Shown here in pieces: positions 55,015 through 61,359 of a stretch of DNA of 64,000 nt (within the stretch, counting starts at the first letter, position 1; every line of letters begins with the position of its first letter). The stretch comes from Chaetoderma sp. LZ-2023a (Eukaryota > Mollusca > Caudofoveata > Chaetodermatida > Chaetodermatidae): positions 37,483,443-37,547,442 of the forward strand of contig CM067373.1 in the NCBI GenBank assembly GCA_034401795.1. Direction: 5' to 3'. The position numbers were made by a program, and so were the translations under genes. Under the pieces are notes generated by a model that did not search any database, had not been told where the DNA came from, and saw only the letters and a list, made by a program, of their open reading frames with translations.

Positions 55015-58000
55015 TTTAAAGAACTCCCTATTGCTTTACTATGGGCCCATTGCTTTACTATGGGAGCCGAATCAATTCTTCCAGCGGTTTCGGAGATTTT
55101 TTAGTGTTTCTAAAAATTGGCTATTTTGGCTGGCGGCCATCTTGGATTTTGGCCGATCGGCTTCGTTTGAACAAACTTGAATCTCTATGCCCTATGAATG
55201 CTTCATCCCAAATATAATTGAAATCGGCCCAGCGGTTCTTGAGAAGTCGTTTAAAGAAAAAGTTGACGGACGGACGGTCACCACGGCATAAGCTCACTTG
55301 GCCTTTCAGGCCAGGTGAGCTAATATAAACCTTTCCACGATGGCCTGTGCTTTATAGGATGAATTTGCAATGGGACAAAACCGCCAGGAAACGTGGACAT
55401 CTCCGCGAAGGGATACAACTAATTATACCCGCCAACATAAGAGCTGAATAAAGCTCACAGGAATTGAGAAGTTTTTCTCATATTGTCGGGTTCCTCTTTA
55501 CTTGGATCTTTTGGGTGGTCTCTACAAAGGCGCACAATTCCGGGAAATCGCTGACTAATCAGGCTGTAGTAATTGATATAAAATATCACTAAAAATATTC
55601 ATTTCATATTATGATTTTTCTAGCACACAACAGGCCAAAATTATAAAATTAGCACAGGAAAAGATAGGTTTTAGATATTTTTAACCATCCGATGTCCTAT
55701 GATGGTTATTAAAATAGATTTTATTCAATTTTTTGCGAGAAGTGCATTCTTATAAGTAGCAAACTTTCGTAGCCGTAATCGTTAATTTATCAATTACTCT
55801 AACACTAACCTCAAAACAACAATTTGACAGCTCTTGTTAAATAATAAAAGCGTGATCGTTAATTTAGGTAAAATCAGCTATATACTATAGAAATATTACT
55901 AATGGCCTAACAAAATGTTATATTGGTTTTATCTTATATCTCGATATTTCGTTATCAGCAAAATCATATCGGTATGACTAACGGTATAGCTATGATACTG
56001 GTATTCGATATAATATCAGTATATCGTGAAGCCCTATGTGTTACTGTAATATCTATGAGATATACGGGTCATTTACCCATTTCCACGAACGCGTCCACTG
56101 CAGCTGGTGTTTCTAAAATCTTGAGAATAAACCAGATGAGAGGTTCAGAGAGGCGTGGCAGCACAGCTGGCATGCCGTGTCCAGCACAGCGTCCACTCAA
56201 GTAATGGTTTACAGCTTCTAGTAGCAGCCTCGAGTCTGAGCTCTTCTTCAACAAACCGATCAAGATCTGGTAAATTCCATCACCCACAGAAACCAAGTCA
56301 CCTACAAATGAATCAATAGCTACATATTTACCCTAAGACAGCTATGAGTGCGTGCGCGCATGCGCGTATGTGTGTGCATGTGCATGCAAGCTCACACGCC
56401 TGCTTGAGTTAATTTCCTATAATGGGTAGTTTCTGGACCACTCATCTAAAAGAACCAGAAACTTTTAGGCACAAAATCATATGGCTGATGCCATAGAATG
56501 GCTAACAGTATTTTGGACAAATCTTTGCCTGTTTATTATACACCAGAGAATATAATTTACTAGTTATAAATCTGCATTCCCTAAGGCAGCAAAGACTCCC
56601 AGCCAAACTGCATTCAAAATATTCAGGTGTATTTGCATTTAGCTCCCATGAAGAAAGCGCAATAAGTATTTAGAATCAATTGTGTTAACCATTTAATGGT
56701 AGAAACATCAAAATCGGTCAAGAAAATCAAAATACTTGCATATTCAATGTCGTTTCTCAGGACATGCAGATTTTAAAAATAAATTTACAACTGGAAAGAC
56801 TGGCTTGGTTACCGAGCTAGGCATTCTAGTTGTAAATTGTCCAAAATAGTCTTCTCTTGACCTGTAAACGGATCTTCATCAATACCACTGCAGAGGCTGA
56901 TTTTGGCCAGTTTCAGCAGTAAATAGTTAACGCTAGTACAGTATGGCTCTACCTATGCTAGAGACTGACCTGTGAAGCTGTCTTGTATATTAGACGAGAG
57001 CCCACTACCACTGATCAACATGGCCATTGTGTTACTGTTGCATACACTGAGTGCATGAATGAGATGAGACATGATCTGTGAGTGTCCTAGTACCACGTCT
57101 GCTAAGTGATACACCGATGCTGCCACCACAGGCTGCATGGCGGTTCTCGGCCTGGCTCCTGTGTGACCAGATTGAAAGCTACTGGACATGAGAGGAATCG
57201 GCACCGATGGTGATGACGTACTGATCGAGATGAATGGACCACTACTAGCAGTTGTGTGTATGAATCTGGGAGATGATGCGGCGGATGAAGCGGCCGCCGC
57301 TGCATCAGATTTCTGCTCATCAGTTTGACTCTGACCGGTGATGTCTGTGGTTAATGAGGCCGGTACAGGTGTTACAAATCCACGACTGAGCTTTGTGGAA
57401 TCTGTGGCACACTGTGGTAAAGCTGATGACATCAGCTGTGAAGCTGGTGCTAGTGGCGGCGGTCTCACTGGCGTCTGTACAGGAATGGCTGCATTAATCG
57501 TAACAGCAGATGTTCTTGGAGCAAACCGATTCGTTTCTCTAGGTGAAGGAATCCCGACATGAATTAACAAGTTCAACAGACGTAGTAAATCACACATAAG
57601 CATGTCTCGACTACAATTGCCTGTGCTTGTATGATTGTCACCACCTCGGATAAGATTTGCAAACATGCCACCGAAGCACGATCGAGCACTAACATTATTC
57701 TCTGCTGACGTCTGACATGTGACAGGATCCTGAGTGATGATGTGCTGATAGACGAGAGCACTAACTGCCTCAATAACACTGATAGCATTGCTCACATCCA
57801 CCTGCTCAAAGCTCAACATCAGCACAAATGGTAAGAAACGACACTGTGCATCCAGCGGGCCAGTACCAGTGTGAAATGCACCCCTGAAATGACAAACACA
57901 AGAGATATCCAAGTGTGATTAATGTCCCAAGAAACGTTTGCAGTACAGATCATAAATAAGTTAAAATGTTTCAAAAACAAAAACATGTTAGTTAATTTTG

Positions 58001-61000
58001 AACATAATGAGATTTGAAGACATTGCTGCCTTAGGCAAGATTGTCTTCCAATACATTCATGTCAATTATGTTCAAAATATTCAGTAGTACCTTTAAAGTT
58101 GTTTCTGAGCTGTAATGTACCCAATAACATACTTAACCCTTTAACACTTAAATTTGTTCAAGAAAATTTCAATTTTCTCATGGAAAATTCCATTTCTAGA
58201 CTAAAAGAACTTTTTTTGAAAATTTACCACCGGAATGACTGGATCGGTTATCAAGCCAGTTATTCCAGTGGTAAATTTTCAAAAATAGTTATCTCTTGGT
58301 CTGCAAATGGACATTTCTCAAGACCACTGCAGAAGTCATTTTTGGCTGCTATGAGTGTTAAAGGGTTAAACATGAGCAGACTCTCGCAATCTTTGTCATG
58401 TTGTAAACTTTATCTGGATCACGACCAAAGTTGGAGAATCCTAGTTAAAATTTGAGCTGAACCGGATCAGTAGTTTTATAAGACATATATAGATGCAGAA
58501 TTTGATCAATTTCAGTTTTAAATCCAGATCATGACCGATGTCTGGAAATCTGCTATCACGGGAAGGTCCTCTGTTGAGTTAAAATTGGAGCCAACTCGGA
58601 TCAGTGGCTTTTAAGATACATCCATAGTCCATTTGCAGACCGAGATTATTTTTGAAAATTTACCACTGAAATGACTGGCTAGATAACCGAGCCACTCATT
58701 CCAGTTATAATTTTTCAAAAATAGTCTTCTCTTGGTCTGCAAATGGACATTTTCTCTAAGAAAACTGAAATTTTCTTGAAAGATTTGAGGGTTAAACGAT
58801 TAATACAAGACAATCATCATATGTCACTAGGGACCGTACGATGGCAGGTTCTTAAAAGAGGTGCTATTATAATTACATCTACTTGTATTATCCCTTTCAC
58901 CTTCCAAATGTTAGTGTCTAAACTTCAAGACAATTATAAAGCAAAATTGAATATTTTGAAACTAATTCGACCGGAACCTCTTGCTGTCCTATGTATATGG
59001 GCTGTTCGAGTTAAAGTACCAGAATGCTGTAGTTTTACATTTAAATATTAATACTAAGCAACAATTCTAATGAGACCAATGCCATCAATTAATCAGCATT
59101 GTTAGATCTTGTGATGCAGCAAATCGAAACAATTAAGATACTACTGAAACATTGTCAGATTTTCGACACGCGACAACGTCCTTCCCCTATCCTTAGGCAA
59201 AAGTATCTGACAGGAGAGAGGAAAGGAAGTAGGGTGAGAGAGGGAGGCGTTACATCATTGCAGGTAACCTACCTGGGTGCGGTGAGGAGATAGACCAGTT
59301 TAAGCATAAGCTCCTTCAGTAGTTGTTCATCAGCCCCTCCCATACTTCTGATCTGCAATCGGGACACAAACTCTAAAAATGCCCTGCATGCGGATGGACC
59401 AACCTGTAACACATTGAAACACTTTATGTAGATATTATCTGCGGTGAATCATAGTTAATTATTTAACCATGTCAGCAGTCACATAAACACATTTTTGTAT
59501 GACAAAGAGGAATAATTTGCTACTTTTAAGATGATACAGAAGTCTTAGTAATTGTGATTATATTACCAGAGTACTTAAAACACAGACCAGTGAACACACA
59601 CATACACATGCACGCGCACGCACGCACGCACACACACACACACACACCAGTTGTATGTAAACTAGAAACTGTTGTTTGACTCAGAGGGCCCTGCAATTAA
59701 CTGAAAATCTCTATGTAGTAGGTAGCAATTTTATTCAGTCTTCATACTATTTTAAAACAAAAGAAAAATATAACAAATAAAAAAAAAGAAAAAAATCAAA
59801 TTGTCAAAAATTTAGTTTCTGCATTAAAAGGCTAATTTTTACCGAAAATCTTGGACCTATAAAGGTGAATCCTTCAAAAAGCCACATCTAACCATCATAA
59901 AGAAATTAATATTTTCACCCGAAATCTTAGATGTATAAAGGTTGAATCATTCAAAAGGCACATCTACCCATCATAAAGAAGCCACTTGCCAAGTTTCATT
60001 AAATTATTTTAAGGGATTCCGTATGATATGCTGTTTACGAGAACATTCAATTTTCACTCAAGATCTTGGACATATAAAGGTGAATGATTCAAAAGGCACA
60101 TCTGCATATCATAACTGATGTTTAAGAGATATTGTGGACAGACAGACAGATGGATGGATGGAGTGACTACAATAGGACTTCCGGTGCCCTAATTATGTTG
60201 ATAGTGACCAGTCGGTAACCACTTGCCATTAAAATAAGATACTAGATGGACTGAGTCCCGCATATGCGGCAGTGTCGTAAAATAAGGATTTCTTAAAATA
60301 GTTTACCCCTTGATAAATTAAATGTCTATTGAAAACTATAATATTATTATACTTCTTGAAAAGAAAACAAATCACACAGAAATAAAAGTGTTAAAATATG
60401 AAAAAGATTTAAATTCACTTTAATTTTGCTGCAAACTGAATGCAATGATGATATATAACAAAGCTGTAAAGTTTCATTACTATCAGCCCTTGATAAAAGA
60501 CCATTGGAAAACTGTGACACTCTTCTAATCCTGGGATTAAGCAGGCGGTAAAAATATGTGAACAAAATTGTATTTATTGTCATGTAGATTAACTGCACTA
60601 ATTGTATAAAACAAAACTGCAAAGTTTTAATGGGACTGTATAAGTCCTTGAGTGATTAAATGTCAAATGAAAAACTTTAAAAACATTCTTCTAATTCTTG
60701 GCTTAACTAGGATATTTATCACACAAAAATATTCCGAGTCCAAACCCTGGAAAAATATGGAAAATATTTGAAAATCACAATATTTATGATGGAGACTGGA
60801 TGGAATGATGGCACAGAAGACATCTGAGAAGTGCCCTTGATGAATTAAATCTCCACTGAAAAAGTTTAACATTGACCTAATTCTTGGTGCAAAATAAGCT
60901 AAGTCCAAACCCCGTAAACATGAGAAAAATAAGACAAACATATCAATTATGATGGAGACTGGATGCAATGACGACATAGAAGAAATCTGTAAAGTTTTAT

Positions 61001-61280
61001 TACGATCGGATAAGTCCTTGATGAATTAAATGTCTATTGAAAAACTAACATTTACCCAATTCTTGGTGCAAAATAAGCTAAGTCCAAACCCAGTAAAAAA
61101 TATGGAAAATATTTTTAAAATCATTTCAATTATGATGGGGACTGATTGCAATGATGGTATACATTAAATCTGTAAAGTTTTAATAAGATCGGATGAGTAC
61201 TTGATGAAAAACATTGAAAAACTTTAACCTTTACCTAATTCTTGTCAGCCATTTGGATTACTATGTCGAAATCCTACTTA

Positions 61281-61359
<79 letters not shown>

